Assembly: GCA_029261135.1 (NCBI GenBank)
Contig: JAJDBX010000017.1
Coordinates: 1 to 35,391, forward strand
Direction: 5' to 3'
From: Nitrospirota bacterium
Lineage (GTDB): Bacteria; Nitrospirota; Nitrospiria; SBBL01; JAADHI01
DNA length: 35,391 bases
A model generated the notes under the pieces. It saw nothing but the letters and a program-made list of their open reading frames with translations. It was not told the DNA's origin and did not search any database. How positions within the stretch are numbered: the first letter of the stretch is position 1; the number at the start of each line of letters is the position of its first letter. Both the position numbers and the translations under genes were made by a program. Below, piece by piece: positions 16,223-25,090 of the stretch.

Positions 16223-17002
16223 ATGACGAAAAGACATCGAATCCAATTTCCGAAAGATGAATTAACCAGCATCAAACAAGACGAAGCCTATTTCTACCTA
16301 CAAGAATCAGGTAGCAAGAGAAAAATAAAGTTCCACGACTACGATGAAATTTATCAAGTACCAGGTCTATATGAACAAGTATTTTACGATCGCCTTAAAT
16401 GCACATCTCCAAGTAAAGTAGCATCAATACTCGAAGCCGCTGTAAAACAGTATCAAAATAACTTTACTGAACTTCGTATATTAGATTTAGGTGCGGGCAA
16501 TGGCATGATGGGAGAAGAGCTAAAAAAGTGTGGCGTTTCTCGCTTAATAGGCGTTGACATCATTCCCGAAGCTTATAATGCAGCAATTCGAGATAGACCG
16601 GGAATCTATGACGCATACTATGTTGAGGATTTCACCAGGCTAGATAAGAATAAAAGGGAAGAAATAGAATCGTGGCAATGTGATTGCATGGTAACGGTTG
16701 CCGCACTTGGTTTCGGCGACATTCCGACGAAGGCATTTTTAGAAGCATTTGATATAGTCAAGAGCGAAGCGTGGGTGGCCTTTAATATTAAGGACACCTT
16801 CTTTGATATAAACAATGAATCAGGATTTTCAAAAATGATTAGGGAATTGATATTCTCGAAATATCTTGAGATTTATAGTATTGAACGTTACAGGCATAGA
16901 TTATCTATTGAGGGTAAACCTTTATATTATTTTGCCATTACAGGTTGGAAAACGGCAGACGTTCCTGATAAATTTTTAGAGTCAAAAGGCATTATGACCT
17001 AA
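16223..17002 (+). CDS. Class I SAM-dependent methyltransferase
   Basis: This 259-residue protein has SAM-binding motif I at about residues 86-100 (ILDLGAGNGMMGEEL) and motif II at LIGVDIIPEAYNAA. The acidic strand YYVEDFTRLD follows, and later a DCMVTVAALGFGDIPT segment. This is the Methyltransf_11/25 pattern. The substrate is unknown. The N-terminal 80 residues hold a YxxVPGLYEQVFYDRLKC element seen in methyltransferases that act on small molecules. The coding sequence is more AT-rich than the transporter downstream, suggesting separate origins. GGGGAA lies shortly before the ATG. Confidence 0.88.
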   Translation: MTKRHRIQFPKDELTSIKQDEAYFYLQESGSKRKIKFHDYDEIYQVPGLYEQVFYDRLKCTSPSKVASILEAAVKQYQNNFTELRILDLGAGNGMMGEELKKCGVSRLIGVDIIPEAYNAAIRDRPGIYDAYYVEDFTRLDKNKREEIESWQCDCMVTVAALGFGDIPTKAFLEAFDIVKSEAWVAFNIKDTFFDINNESGFSKMIRELIFSKYLEIYSIERYRHRLSIEGKPLYYFAITGWKTADVPDKFLESKGIMT

Positions 17003-17460
17003 AAGCAGTTTCTATGGCAGAGTATTATGGCGTTCCTCCTCGAGCTGTCATTTACTGTCAAATAAATTTGCGTTGCCGACTGTTTTTTGCAGTTTTTAAA
17101 GTGCTGACAGTTAGGTGCGAGTAGAAATTATTCACCGTATTACTAAAGCTGAATATCCACGATCGTTGCAATCCGGTGTGCACCAAGAAATTCTAATCTC
17201 GGTTGCAGCATTCGGGATGATTTAATGGACCTAAGAGGTCGCAATGAACAGAGTGGCCAGCAAACAGCCGGGCATGCTACCGGAAAGCCACACTCTATTG
17301 CAGTCGATGTTACAAGACTTGTATCACTCATTCCGACATGATGCGGACGGCGTAGTAGCCGTAAACTGTTTCAGTATATCCTTTTATATGTTGGAAATAT
17401 GCTGATTGAAAGCCACATCCCTTCCTTGAGTGCCGTCGGTAAATCCAACACACTATCCGT
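17003..17460. other. Intergenic stretch before the ABC transporter
   Basis: No gene is supported in this 458-base gap. Short frames on the minus strand have no family features. It should hold the promoter of the transporter operon, which I could not place confidently. Confidence 0.4.
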
Positions 17461-18219
17461 ATGTTGATACTCTCACAGGTTTCCAAACGCTATGGCGACG
17501 TCCTGGCTCTGGCACCGACTGATCTTCAGGTGCCTGGCGGCGAAACCCTGGTACTCATAGGCCCCAGTGGCTGCGGTAAGTCCACTTTACTGCGCCTGAT
17601 TGCAGGTCTTATTCAGCCGGGTTCTGGCAGTATCACTTTCGAAGAAACCAGATTGTCGTCTGAAAATATTCTCCAGATTCGACAGCAAATGGGCTACGTT
17701 ATTCAGGAAGGTGGGCTGTTTCCTCATCTCACCGTACACGATAACGTCACAGTCATGGCACGCTATCTACGCCGAGATGTCGGCTGGATTGATTGCCGCC
17801 TCAACGAACTCGCTCAATTGGTGCGACTCCCTGAGGAAATGATGAACCGTTTCCCAGCTGAGCTATCCGGCGGCCAGCGCCAACGTGTCAGCCTCATGCG
17901 CGCACTGATGCTGGATCCTGATCTCTTGCTGTTGGATGAACCGCTGGGCGCACTTGATCCTATGATTCGCTTCCAGTTGCAAAAGGAGCTCAAGGCTATC
18001 TTTGCCCAGCTTGGCAAAACCGTCGTTATGGTCACCCACGATATTGCCGAAGCGGCTTTTTTCGGGCACACCCTGGTGCTAATGCGAGATGGACGTATCG
18101 TGCAAACAGGTCCCTTCAAAGAACTGGCCCAGACCCCGGCCGAACCCTTCGTCGAAGAGTTTATCACTGCCCAACGTGAACCCATGGCGCAGCTCGTTGA
18201 GGCACTCAAATGGACGTGA
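17461..18219 (+). CDS. ABC transporter ATP-binding protein (osmoprotectant/betaine type)
   Basis: This is a 252-residue ATPase. Walker A GPSGCGKST is at about 34-42, the Q-loop at GYVIQEGGLFPHLT, the signature LSGGQRQRV at about 135-143, Walker B DLLLLDEPLGALDP, and the H-loop MVTHDIAEA. It resembles the OpuCA/ProV group that energises uptake of glycine betaine, choline or related compounds. It lacks the C-terminal CBS pair that many of these carry. The next gene overlaps its end by 10 bases, so the two form one operon and one importer. Confidence 0.92.
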   Translation: MLILSQVSKRYGDVLALAPTDLQVPGGETLVLIGPSGCGKSTLLRLIAGLIQPGSGSITFEETRLSSENILQIRQQMGYVIQEGGLFPHLTVHDNVTVMARYLRRDVGWIDCRLNELAQLVRLPEEMMNRFPAELSGGQRQRVSLMRALMLDPDLLLLDEPLGALDPMIRFQLQKELKAIFAQLGKTVVMVTHDIAEAAFFGHTLVLMRDGRIVQTGPFKELAQTPAEPFVEEFITAQREPMAQLVEALKWT

Positions 18220-19742
18220 AACAAAGGATAGGCGTGGTGCTGTTGGTATTTTGCGCCTTACTGGTGCATCCCGTTGTCCGTGCCGAGGAAGCGGTGAGCA
18301 TCACTGTCGGCTCCAAAGGATTTACCGAATCGGTCATCCTAGGCGAGATGCTCCGACACCTAGCCCGGCAAACAGGCATCGAGGCTCACCATCAACGCCA
18401 ACTGGGTGGTACCCGCGTATTGTGGAACGCATTACTCAGCGGTGAAATCGATGCCTACCCCGAATACACTGGCACCTTGTTACAAGAGATCCTGGTCAAT
18501 GAAAACCTGCAAACCGAGATTGAACTCAAGCAGGCCCTGACGAGACGTGGCCTGCGAATGACGCCTCCGCTCGGCTTTAACAACACCTATGCCATAGGGA
18601 TGAAAGCAGAGCTTGCCGAACGACTCAATCTACGCACTATTTCTGATTTAAAAAACCATCCCGAACTTGTACTGGGTTTCAGTAACGAATTTATGGATCG
18701 GGCCGATGGCTGGCCGGGTCTGCAGCAAGGCTACCAATTACCTCAACATAACGTTCGGGGACTGGACCATGATCTGGCCTATCGCGGTATTGAATCAGGC
18801 ACGCTACATGTCACCGATCTTTACGCTACGGATGCGGAAATCGACTATTACAAGCTTCTGGCGCTTGAGGATGATCTAAATTACTTCCCCGTTTATAACG
18901 CGGTCATTCTGTATCGTGCCGATGTCGAACAACGTGCACCCGAAGTCGCGGCGATGTTCAATCGACTTGCCGGTCGCATTAATGCGCCGACAATGAGCAG
19001 GATGAACGCTCAGGTGAAACTGAACGGCGAACCGGAGTCCGCGGTTGCAGCAGGATTTTTGAAACAAGCGCTCAATCTGGACGTGGACTACCAGATACAG
19101 ACCGCATGGGAACGATTCTGGCAGCACACAGGTGAACATTTGGTACTGGTCGGTATTTCTTTGACCGCGGCAATTATTTTTGCTGTGCCGCTGGGTATCC
19201 TGGCGGCACGTCGTGAACACCTTGGTCCGATTGTGCTCGGCGTAGCTGGCATCCTTCAAACGATTCCTTCTTTAGCGTTGTTTGTCTTCATGATTCCGCT
19301 ACTTGGCATCGGTGGACCACCAGCGATCATGGCCTTGTTTCTCTATAGTCTGCTTCCTATTATTCGCAACACCTATGCCGGACTCAAGGATATCCCGCCA
19401 GCTATCGTCGAATCAGCTCAGGCGCTCGGATTACCATCGCGTGCCAGGCTGTATATCGTAGAGTTACCATTGGCTACGCGCGCCATTCTCGCTGGAATAA
19501 AAACTTCGGCGGTGATCAACGTGGGCACTGCTGCGCTTAGTGCCCTAATTGGCGCCGGCGGATACGGGCAACCCATACTCACTGGCATACGACTCGATGA
19601 CATAGGCTTGATCCTGCAAGGTGCTATTCCCGCTGCAGTGCTAGCGCTGCTAGTGCAAGGGTTATTTGAACTGATCGAGCGTGGATTATTACCGAAAGGC
19701 CTTCGAATACAGACGAGCGGAATAAAGGGGCCAAGTCTATAG
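18210..19742 (+). CDS. Fused substrate-binding protein and permease of the osmoprotectant-type ABC transporter
   Basis: This is a 510-residue fusion. Residues 1-25 are a signal/anchor ending in ...VVRAEE. Residues 28-290 form an OpuAC-type binding domain (ITVGSKGFTESVILGEMLRH, GEIDAYPEYTGTLLQEIL). Residues 305-500 form a permease with about five helices and the coupling motif ESAQALGLPSRARLYIVELP. The order, binding domain first, is the reverse of the permease-then-binding fusions I know from Firmicutes. Quaternary amines are the likely class of substrate. Ergothioneine is an alternative, since EgtU transporters share this fold. A single transporter made of two polypeptides is complete here. 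Confidence 0.9.
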   Translation: MDVKQRIGVVLLVFCALLVHPVVRAEEAVSITVGSKGFTESVILGEMLRHLARQTGIEAHHQRQLGGTRVLWNALLSGEIDAYPEYTGTLLQEILVNENLQTEIELKQALTRRGLRMTPPLGFNNTYAIGMKAELAERLNLRTISDLKNHPELVLGFSNEFMDRADGWPGLQQGYQLPQHNVRGLDHDLAYRGIESGTLHVTDLYATDAEIDYYKLLALEDDLNYFPVYNAVILYRADVEQRAPEVAAMFNRLAGRINAPTMSRMNAQVKLNGEPESAVAAGFLKQALNLDVDYQIQTAWERFWQHTGEHLVLVGISLTAAIIFAVPLGILAARREHLGPIVLGVAGILQTIPSLALFVFMIPLLGIGGPPAIMALFLYSLLPIIRNTYAGLKDIPPAIVESAQALGLPSRARLYIVELPLATRAILAGIKTSAVINVGTAALSALIGAGGYGQPILTGIRLDDIGLILQGAIPAAVLALLVQGLFELIERGLLPKGLRIQTSGIKGPSL

Positions 19743-19817
19743 AATTGCACTTAGAAAACTCGAACCAATAGATCTTGTTTCTTGCCATTTTTGTGACAAG
19801 CGTGCGATATCGTCTCT

Positions 19818-20047
19818 ATGGTGAGACCTTGCAAATCGAATGCTCAGGAGCCGTGCACCGTGTCGCCTCGGGAGGAAATGAAAGAAAACCAATTTTAAAA
19901 GAAGATGATCGGCAGCGCTTTCTTAAAATACTAATAAAAATAAACCACCACTATCACATCGCCATTCAGCTGGCTAATAATTATGTACGAAGAATAAAAG
20001 ATGCCAAGAGGCAAGATCTGGCCCCACTATTCTCGGGCCCAAGATAG
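19818..20047 (+). pseudogene. Remnant of a REP-associated (RAYT, IS200-like) transposase
   Basis: The segment LQIECSGAVHRVASGGNERK followed by PILKEDDRQRFLKIL matches the N-terminal start of Y1 transposases of the RAYT group (normally LRIEYPGAVYHVTSRGNERK). The catalytic HxH and tyrosine regions are gone; only about 90 codons remain before a stop codon. Short GATCTGGCCCC / GACCTGGCCCC sequences at about 20015 and 20104 are typical flanking debris. Confidence 0.7.
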
Positions 20048-20739
20048 GCGATGGAATCAGATGCTAAGGCGGATAGAGGAACCTCTCCAATTTCAATTCA
20101 ATAGACCTGGCCCCTTTTTACTCGCCTCTATTCGGGCAGTCTGTTTCTTGGTTCCTGCCATCCTAATATAGTTCACGCTACGCAGGAGCAAACCTTATTT
20201 TTGTTCCGTTGTGTTGGCATGCTGGAGCGTGTTTTACCTCGCTTGCCTGTTCGTGTTGTTTCCAGCTACTGATGGCCCATGAACACAATCGCACCCAACC
20301 CGGCAGTCAAGAGGGACGCCGCAAAAGCGCGGCGCCCCTTACTTTTACGGTAGCATCACATCCTCGCAAATCATCAACTTTCAGATAGTCCAGAAGTAAA
20401 GACTTGTAGTCGTATTCGTTAATTTTTTGAATATTGAATTTCATTGAATTTAAGATGACTTCGATAATAATTGTTGAGTTTCAAAATTTTCCGAGTTGTG
20501 CATTATTCATGGGGGTTAAAGCGTCGCCAGAGAGCAACCCCCATGTTCTCTTTCACTACTCCACTTCCGACAAATCCGGGCCAGCTCCGCCGGCCACCTT
20601 TGGACTTTAAACCCCGTAGCTAAAGCTCCGACAAAATTTCTGCATTTCCCAGTGTGCTGTACAGGTAAGACAGAAAAATGGGGTCGGGTTGACACTTGAT
20701 TTTAATTTAAGGTGGAAACGGCTAGAGGGTATTTTAGCT
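20048..20739. other. Non-coding remnant zone
   Basis: No intact gene is present. It holds RAYT-associated debris, a GC hairpin near 20308-20340 and the orphan recombinase tail at 20542-20601. A GGGTCGGGTTGACA motif near 20682 resembles the flanks of such transposons. Confidence 0.5.
20542..20601 (-). pseudogene. Orphan 3' tail of a tyrosine-recombinase gene
   Basis: On the minus strand this encodes PKVAGGAGPDLSEVE then a stop codon, matching the last residues (KVAGGKGPDLSEVT) of the complete recombinase whose 3' end is at 21494. The similarity extends past the stop codon through ATGTTC. It looks like the remnant of a second recombinase copy, and it places higBA between two copies of the same tail. 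Confidence 0.75.
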
Positions 20740-21024
20740 CTAGGCCGCGATATGTGGGATTGTCTCAAAATCGCTCTCTTTTAATTGGCTTAATTCCCAA
20801 TTATTGTGCAAATTAAGCCAAAATTGAGGACTCCCACCCAGTGCCCTCGAAAGTTTCATTGCCATTTCAGCGCTGATCCCTCGTTTCCCCCGGCATATTT
20901 CATTAATGGTTTTGGGCAATACGCCGATATGTTCAGCCAGACGGGTTTGTGTCAGCCTAATTTCCTCTAATTCATCTTGTAAGATTTTTCCCGGATGGAT
21001 CGGGGTAAGATGAAATTTAGTCAT
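20740..21024 (-). CDS. higA: HigA-family antitoxin (XRE type)
   Basis: This 94-residue HTH protein begins MTKFHLTPIHPGKILQDELE, the standard HigA start. The XRE helix-turn-helix is TQTRLAEHIGVLPKTINEIC, and the RGKRGISAEMAMKLSRALGG and PQFWLNLHNNWEL segments follow as in the family. It should bind and neutralise the neighbouring toxin and repress the operon. It is the downstream gene, 18 bp after the toxin, which is the usual order for higBA. The ATG has a clear AGGAG upstream. Confidence 0.93.
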   Translation of the reverse strand: MTKFHLTPIHPGKILQDELEEIRLTQTRLAEHIGVLPKTINEICRGKRGISAEMAMKLSRALGGSPQFWLNLHNNWELSQLKESDFETIPHIAA

Positions 21025-21042
21025 TTTTTCTCCTTGTATCGA

Positions 21043-21339
21043 TTAATGGTAATCAATAATTTCGACATCGAAGGCGTTTTCTTTTTCCCATGTAAAACAA
21101 ATCCGAAATTGATCATTAATGCGCATACTATATTGTCCTTTTCGATCGCCTTTCAGTATTTCAAAACGATTTCCTCGAACATCACGAAGATCCTGAATTG
21201 AAGTCGCAGCACCGAGTCGAGCTAGTTTCACTTGGGCTTTAGGGTGTAATTCTTTTGGCAGGGTTCTCAAGGCTTCTTTTGAAACCCTGCCATAGTTGAT
21301 ATCCTCACTGCCACTATTTTTAAAACTACGGATACCCAT
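21043..21339 (-). CDS. higB: HigB-family toxin (RelE-like mRNA interferase)
   Basis: This 98-residue RelE-fold toxin of the 'plasmid maintenance killer' group would cleave mRNA at the ribosome when not bound by HigA. The family patterns are LHPKAQVKLARLGAATSIQD, LRDVRGNRFEILKGDRKGQY, and SMRINDQFRICFTWEKENAF, with the usual C-terminal EIIDYH. It is somewhat short at the N-terminus (MGIRSFKNSG...) but otherwise complete. It is transcribed leftward with higA. Its role is probably plasmid stabilisation. Confidence 0.92.
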   Translation of the reverse strand: MGIRSFKNSGSEDINYGRVSKEALRTLPKELHPKAQVKLARLGAATSIQDLRDVRGNRFEILKGDRKGQYSMRINDQFRICFTWEKENAFDVEIIDYH

Positions 21340-21493
21340 TTATCCAACTATACCGGAATCAGGGATGTCTATCAAGATAAAGACCGAATGAAATTGATCC
21401 CTAAAAAATCGGGACAGCTCAAATTCACCGCCCTCCCAATTTTCTCTAGAATTTAGTAATTCTTAGATTCAACCAAGCTCAATGTTCCTCCCA

Positions 21494-22474
21494 CTACGTC
21501 ACTTCCGACAAATCAGGGCCTTTCCCGCCTGCCACCTTGATGAAGGATTCCGCGCCGTCTGAAATCCGCCGCACCATGTGGTCATACTTCATGGTGGTGT
21601 TCATCGACTTATGCCGCATCATGTCCTGAACGGCCTTAAAATCCGCCCCGTTGGTCAAGGCTTCCGTTGCGGCCGTATGCCGGAGGGAGTAGGCGGTGAC
21701 CCGTTTGCGTTTAATCCCGGCTTGTTTGAGGTATTTGGTAATAATGTATTGAATGCCCCGAACTGAAAGCCGGTGCCCTTTTTTCGGTTTTTCGGCGACA
21801 AAGAACGGCGCTTTAGGAGAGACCAGGCCTCTGAGGCTGAGATAGCGCTCCAGGGCCGGCACGAGCGCGGGCACAATCACCACAAAACTGTCGGCCGCCT
21901 CGCGGCCTTTCCCATGCACGTATAAAAGCCCGCCTTCGCCTTTTCGGACAAAATCTTCAATGTTGAGCCGATGCAGCTCGACCAAACGCACTGCGGTTTG
22001 TAAGATCAAAGACACCAATAAATAGTCTCGTAAGTCCGACATGCTTCGAATCGAGATCTGCGCCACCAGTTTTTCTTTTTCTTCGGCATCCAGGGCCTCT
22101 TTCCGGTATTCCAGCGAGAGGCTGGGCAGAGGCACCTTCTTGGTGGGGTCTTCCGGCAGGATATGCTCTTCTACTGCCCAGGCAGAAAAAGTTCTCAAGA
22201 CGGACAACTGACGTTGGACATAGGCCGGTGCGCGCTTGTTCAGATTGAGATGACGAACGTATTGTTTGACGAGTAGGGGAGCGAGGGCCGGATAGTCCCG
22301 GTCTTTGCGGTAGTTTTCAAACTGTTTTAAGGCCTGCGCGTAGGTAAGATGGGTCGCCTCAGCCCAATTGAGCTCGTGTGCGAGCAGAAACCCCGTGATA
22401 AAGGCTTGAAGGGGAATGCCTTCTTTAATCTGATTCATATCCAAGAGGGCTTGAATTGAGAGGTTTTTTTCCAC
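21494..22474 (-). CDS. Tyrosine recombinase (XerC/D-like integrase)
   Basis: This is a 326-residue site-specific recombinase. The N-terminal SAM-like core-binding domain covers about residues 20-110. In the catalytic domain I see Arg163 (TAVRLVELHRL), Lys189 (HGKGRE), Arg265 in YSLRHTAAT, His288 (MRHKSMNTT) and Tyr297 (KYDHM). The HxxR histidine position is a tyrosine (Y262), a substitution found in some integrases. It could resolve multimers of the plasmid or mobilise a cassette. The 3' end is duplicated as an orphan at 20542-20601. The start is the ATG at 22474. Confidence 0.9.
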   Translation of the reverse strand: MEKNLSIQALLDMNQIKEGIPLQAFITGFLLAHELNWAEATHLTYAQALKQFENYRKDRDYPALAPLLVKQYVRHLNLNKRAPAYVQRQLSVLRTFSAWAVEEHILPEDPTKKVPLPSLSLEYRKEALDAEEKEKLVAQISIRSMSDLRDYLLVSLILQTAVRLVELHRLNIEDFVRKGEGGLLYVHGKGREAADSFVVIVPALVPALERYLSLRGLVSPKAPFFVAEKPKKGHRLSVRGIQYIITKYLKQAGIKRKRVTAYSLRHTAATEALTNGADFKAVQDMMRHKSMNTTMKYDHMVRRISDGAESFIKVAGGKGPDLSEVT

Positions 22475-22761
22475 TGCTTTCTCTCCACTTTAGAAATAAA
22501 GACGGCTTAGAACGCCTTTTAGGAGCGAATCTACCGATTTCTCCTGTTTTAAGGCCTCAAATCACTGAAAATCCTCGAAACGACGGGTTTTCAGGCCCTT
22601 ATGGGCCTTTTCGGGGCATCATAGCATAGTTACTACGTGGAATGTACCTTCCGCGCAGTATAGCCTTGATTTTCCCTGTTTTATGTCTTAAAGTGCTTGT
22701 ATCAATATTTGATAGATAAGAAAGGAGGTTTGAAAACTTCCTGGATCTTAAGGGATCTTCC

Positions 22762-23214
22762 TTGGATTTAGACCCGTTATTCCCGCTGCTCGCAAAACTT
22801 AAGCCTTCTGAACAGGTGGTTTTGATTCACCTCTTTCAGCATAAAACGAATGACGATGTTTATGCCTCTCAAAAGCATCTGATGACTTGGACGGGCATTA
22901 AATCGATCAATACGATTAAAAGCGCGCTCAAAGGTCTGGGCGATCAGGGCTTTGTGACATGCTTAAAACCCGGCCAGCAAAATGCCCCGGCCCTTTATCG
23001 ATTGTGTCTTCCGGGAACAGAAAAGGTAGAAACGATTCCGGAGGAGAATACGCTTCAATTGAGTCGGGAAAACCAACTCCGCTTCGCCGCGATTAAAAAA
23101 GGCTTTTCTCCGGCAAGCTGGCAGGAGATCCAACGGGAAGCGAAGGCGGTCGAATTGGCGGAAGACACTTATATCATCAATAAGTATTTTGGCCCGGAAC
23201 GCCTCAATGGATAA
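22762..23214 (+). CDS. Hypothetical wHTH-like protein upstream of scpB
   Basis: This is a protein of about 150 residues. The first 60 residues look like a winged helix similar to plasmid-replication or regulatory wHTH proteins (PSEQVVLIHLFQHKTNDDVY, then MTWTGIKSINTIKSALKGLG). The remainder is charged and helical. The start is unclear: TTG at 22762 has no ribosome site, while AAAGGAGG at 22721-22728 would suit a CTG at 22741 or a non-standard start nearby. It overlaps the ScpB-like gene by 8 bases, so they are co-translated. The function is unknown. Confidence 0.65.
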   Translation: MDLDPLFPLLAKLKPSEQVVLIHLFQHKTNDDVYASQKHLMTWTGIKSINTIKSALKGLGDQGFVTCLKPGQQNAPALYRLCLPGTEKVETIPEENTLQLSRENQLRFAAIKKGFSPASWQEIQREAKAVELAEDTYIINKYFGPERLNG

Positions 23215-23719
23215 AGCATTTATGGCAAAGGTGCTTGAGAATATCTTTTTCGTGGCCACTGAACCGGTTACGATGGGGCAATTGAAAGAGACTTTTCAGA
23301 TTGAATCGCCTGAGGGTTTGGCCGGGCTTAATATCGCGCTGGCAGCGCTTTCCGAACAATACAAAAGCCGAGGACTTCAGCTGATGGAGGTGGGCGGGGG
23401 CTACCATTTGACGACGCAAGATCAATACGGCAGATGGATTCAGCGCTTTCGGTCTAATGCGCCCGTTCAGCTGACGGAAGAGGGTAGGGTGACTTTGGCG
23501 ATTATCGCCTATAAACAGCCGATCAAAAGAAACGAAATCGAGGGAATTAGGGGGGTCGATTGCGAAAGTGTGTTGCAGACTTTACGCGCTTATGGATTAG
23601 TGGTTGTTGCAGGAGAATTGGCAGGGGCCCATCTGTATTGCACGACGAAGAAATTTCTGACGCTTTATGGATTGAACCACTTGTCGGATCTGCCGCCTTT
23701 GGCTGTGGTGCTGGGATAA
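23207..23719 (+). CDS. ScpB-like segregation/condensation protein
   Basis: This 170-residue protein starts MDKAFMAKVLENIFFVATEP and has the two winged-helix domains of ScpB. TLAIIAYKQPIKRNEIEGIR, then GVDCESVLQTLRAYGLV, are the hallmark second-domain motifs. ScpB forms the SMC-ScpAB condensin with ScpA and SMC, neither of which is nearby. A stand-alone plasmid-borne copy next to a wHTH gene is unusual and could serve segregation of the element. I chose the ATG at 23207, which overlaps the upstream stop codon; an alternative TTG lies at 23189. Confidence 0.85.
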   Translation: MDKAFMAKVLENIFFVATEPVTMGQLKETFQIESPEGLAGLNIALAALSEQYKSRGLQLMEVGGGYHLTTQDQYGRWIQRFRSNAPVQLTEEGRVTLAIIAYKQPIKRNEIEGIRGVDCESVLQTLRAYGLVVVAGELAGAHLYCTTKKFLTLYGLNHLSDLPPLAVVLG

Positions 23720-23900
23720 ATTCTAGATTAGCCTAATGGGCACGTAACTGCGATATAAAGCCACATGCATAAATATCGCATGCAAGAGATTTTTTTACTG
23801 GACTTCCTTCCTGAAAGAATATTGTCAGCAATGTTTTTACGGCGCGTATGGGGAACTTTGAGTGGGGCTGAAACCTTTTTAATCCTACCTGCCATTTTTG

Positions 23901-23976
23901 ATGAGCCGATTGTAACAGTTATTCGGCTCATTTTTTAAGTTATATTTGAGCCGAATAACTGTTACAATCGGCTCAT
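23901..23976. promoter_or_regulatory. Perfect 30-bp inverted repeat overlapping the fic start (probable double operator)
   Basis: The arm at 23901-23930 is the exact reverse complement of 23947-23976, with a 16-bp AT-rich spacer. The ATG of the Fic gene is the end of the right arm. Each arm is itself a near-dyad (TGAGCCGA...TCGGCTCA around TAACTGTTA), so each could bind a dimer. TATATT at 23941-23946 in the spacer is a likely -10 box, so binding would block transcription. Confidence 0.75.
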
Positions 23977-25090
23977 GACCTATAATTGGCAACAAAAAGA
24001 CTGGCCTGAATTTAAGTACGATCTCGCGGATGTTGAAGATGTATTGTTTGCGTTTGCTGAAAAGGTAGGGCAGGTCAGTGGCCTTCTGAAAGGCTTGCCA
24101 GAAGACACACAAATCGAAACAACCATAGAGATGATGGTTTCTGAAGCCATTAAAACTTCAGAGATTGAAGGCGAGTACCTCAGCCGTAAAGATGTGGTGT
24201 CCTCAATCAGAAATAATCTGGGTTTTTATCAGAATATTGAACGGGTTCAAGACAAGAAGGCAGAAGGGGCAGCCGAGCTGATGATTGATGTTCGAGATAG
24301 CTACGCCGAAGAACTGAGTAAAGAAAAACTGTTCTCCTGGCATCGGATGATCATGAAAGGGAGCCGGGGGCTTAAAGTAGGTGACTGGCGAACTCACGAA
24401 GAACCCATGCAAGTGGTATCCGGCCCTATCGGTAGAGAAAAAATTCATTATGAAGCGCCTCCTTCAAGCCGAGTCCCAGGAGAAATGAGTCACTTTATCG
24501 CGTGGTTTAATAAAACCGGCCCAAATGGGAAAAATGAGATCAAGAAACCCGCCGTCCGCGCCGCGATTGCACATGTCTATTTTGAAAGCATTCATCCTTT
24601 TGAAGATGGAAATGGGAGAATAGGGCGGGCTATTTCTGAAAAAGCTTTGTCACAAGGGGTAGGTCGGCCCATCCTGCTCAGCCTGTCTAGAACCATAGCG
24701 GCAAACAGAAACGTTTACTACGACGCGCTCCAGGCTGGGCAGAGATCAACCGAGATTACCCCCTGGGTGACCTATTTTGTGACCATGGCGCTTAATTCAC
24801 AAATCCAGGCAGAAGAACAAATTGAATTTACATTAAAGAAAACTAAATTCTTTGATCGCTTTGGAGATCAATTGAATGATCGTCAATTACGTGTTACACG
24901 CCGAATATTGGAAGAAGGAGCGAAAGGCTTTGAAGGCGGGATGAGCACCAAGAAATACATCTCTATTACCCACACTTCAAAAGCCACAGCAACAAGGGAT
25001 TTACAAGACCTGGTGGAAAAAGGAGCGTTCATTCCTTTTGGAGGGGGACGGAGTACGCGTTATGAGGTTGACCTTGGACAAGGGCGGTGA
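23975..25090 (+). CDS. Fic-domain protein (AMPylator-type) with C-terminal wHTH
   Basis: This is a 371-residue protein. The Fic motif [12 protein letters not shown] is complete at 207-218, so nucleotidyl transfer (usually AMPylation) is predicted. An inhibitory-helix motif TSEIEGE at 61-67 matches (S/T)xxxE(G/N), suggesting intramolecular autoinhibition. The first 90 residues are the DUF4172-like N-terminus, and residues 300-371 look like a winged helix ([20 protein letters not shown]...). It may be both enzyme and regulator, which fits the operator-like repeat over its start codon. There is no ribosome site, so translation may be leaderless or inefficient. Confidence 0.93.
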   Translation: MTYNWQQKDWPEFKYDLADVEDVLFAFAEKVGQVSGLLKGLPEDTQIETTIEMMVSEAIKTSEIEGEYLSRKDVVSSIRNNLGFYQNIERVQDKKAEGAAELMIDVRDSYAEELSKEKLFSWHRMIMKGSRGLKVGDWRTHEEPMQVVSGPIGREKIHYEAPPSSRVPGEMSHFIAWFNKTGPNGKNEIKKPAVRAAIAHVYFESIHPFEDGNGRIGRAISEKALSQGVGRPILLSLSRTIAANRNVYYDALQAGQRSTEITPWVTYFVTMALNSQIQAEEQIEFTLKKTKFFDRFGDQLNDRQLRVTRRILEEGAKGFEGGMSTKKYISITHTSKATATRDLQDLVEKGAFIPFGGGRSTRYEVDLGQGR

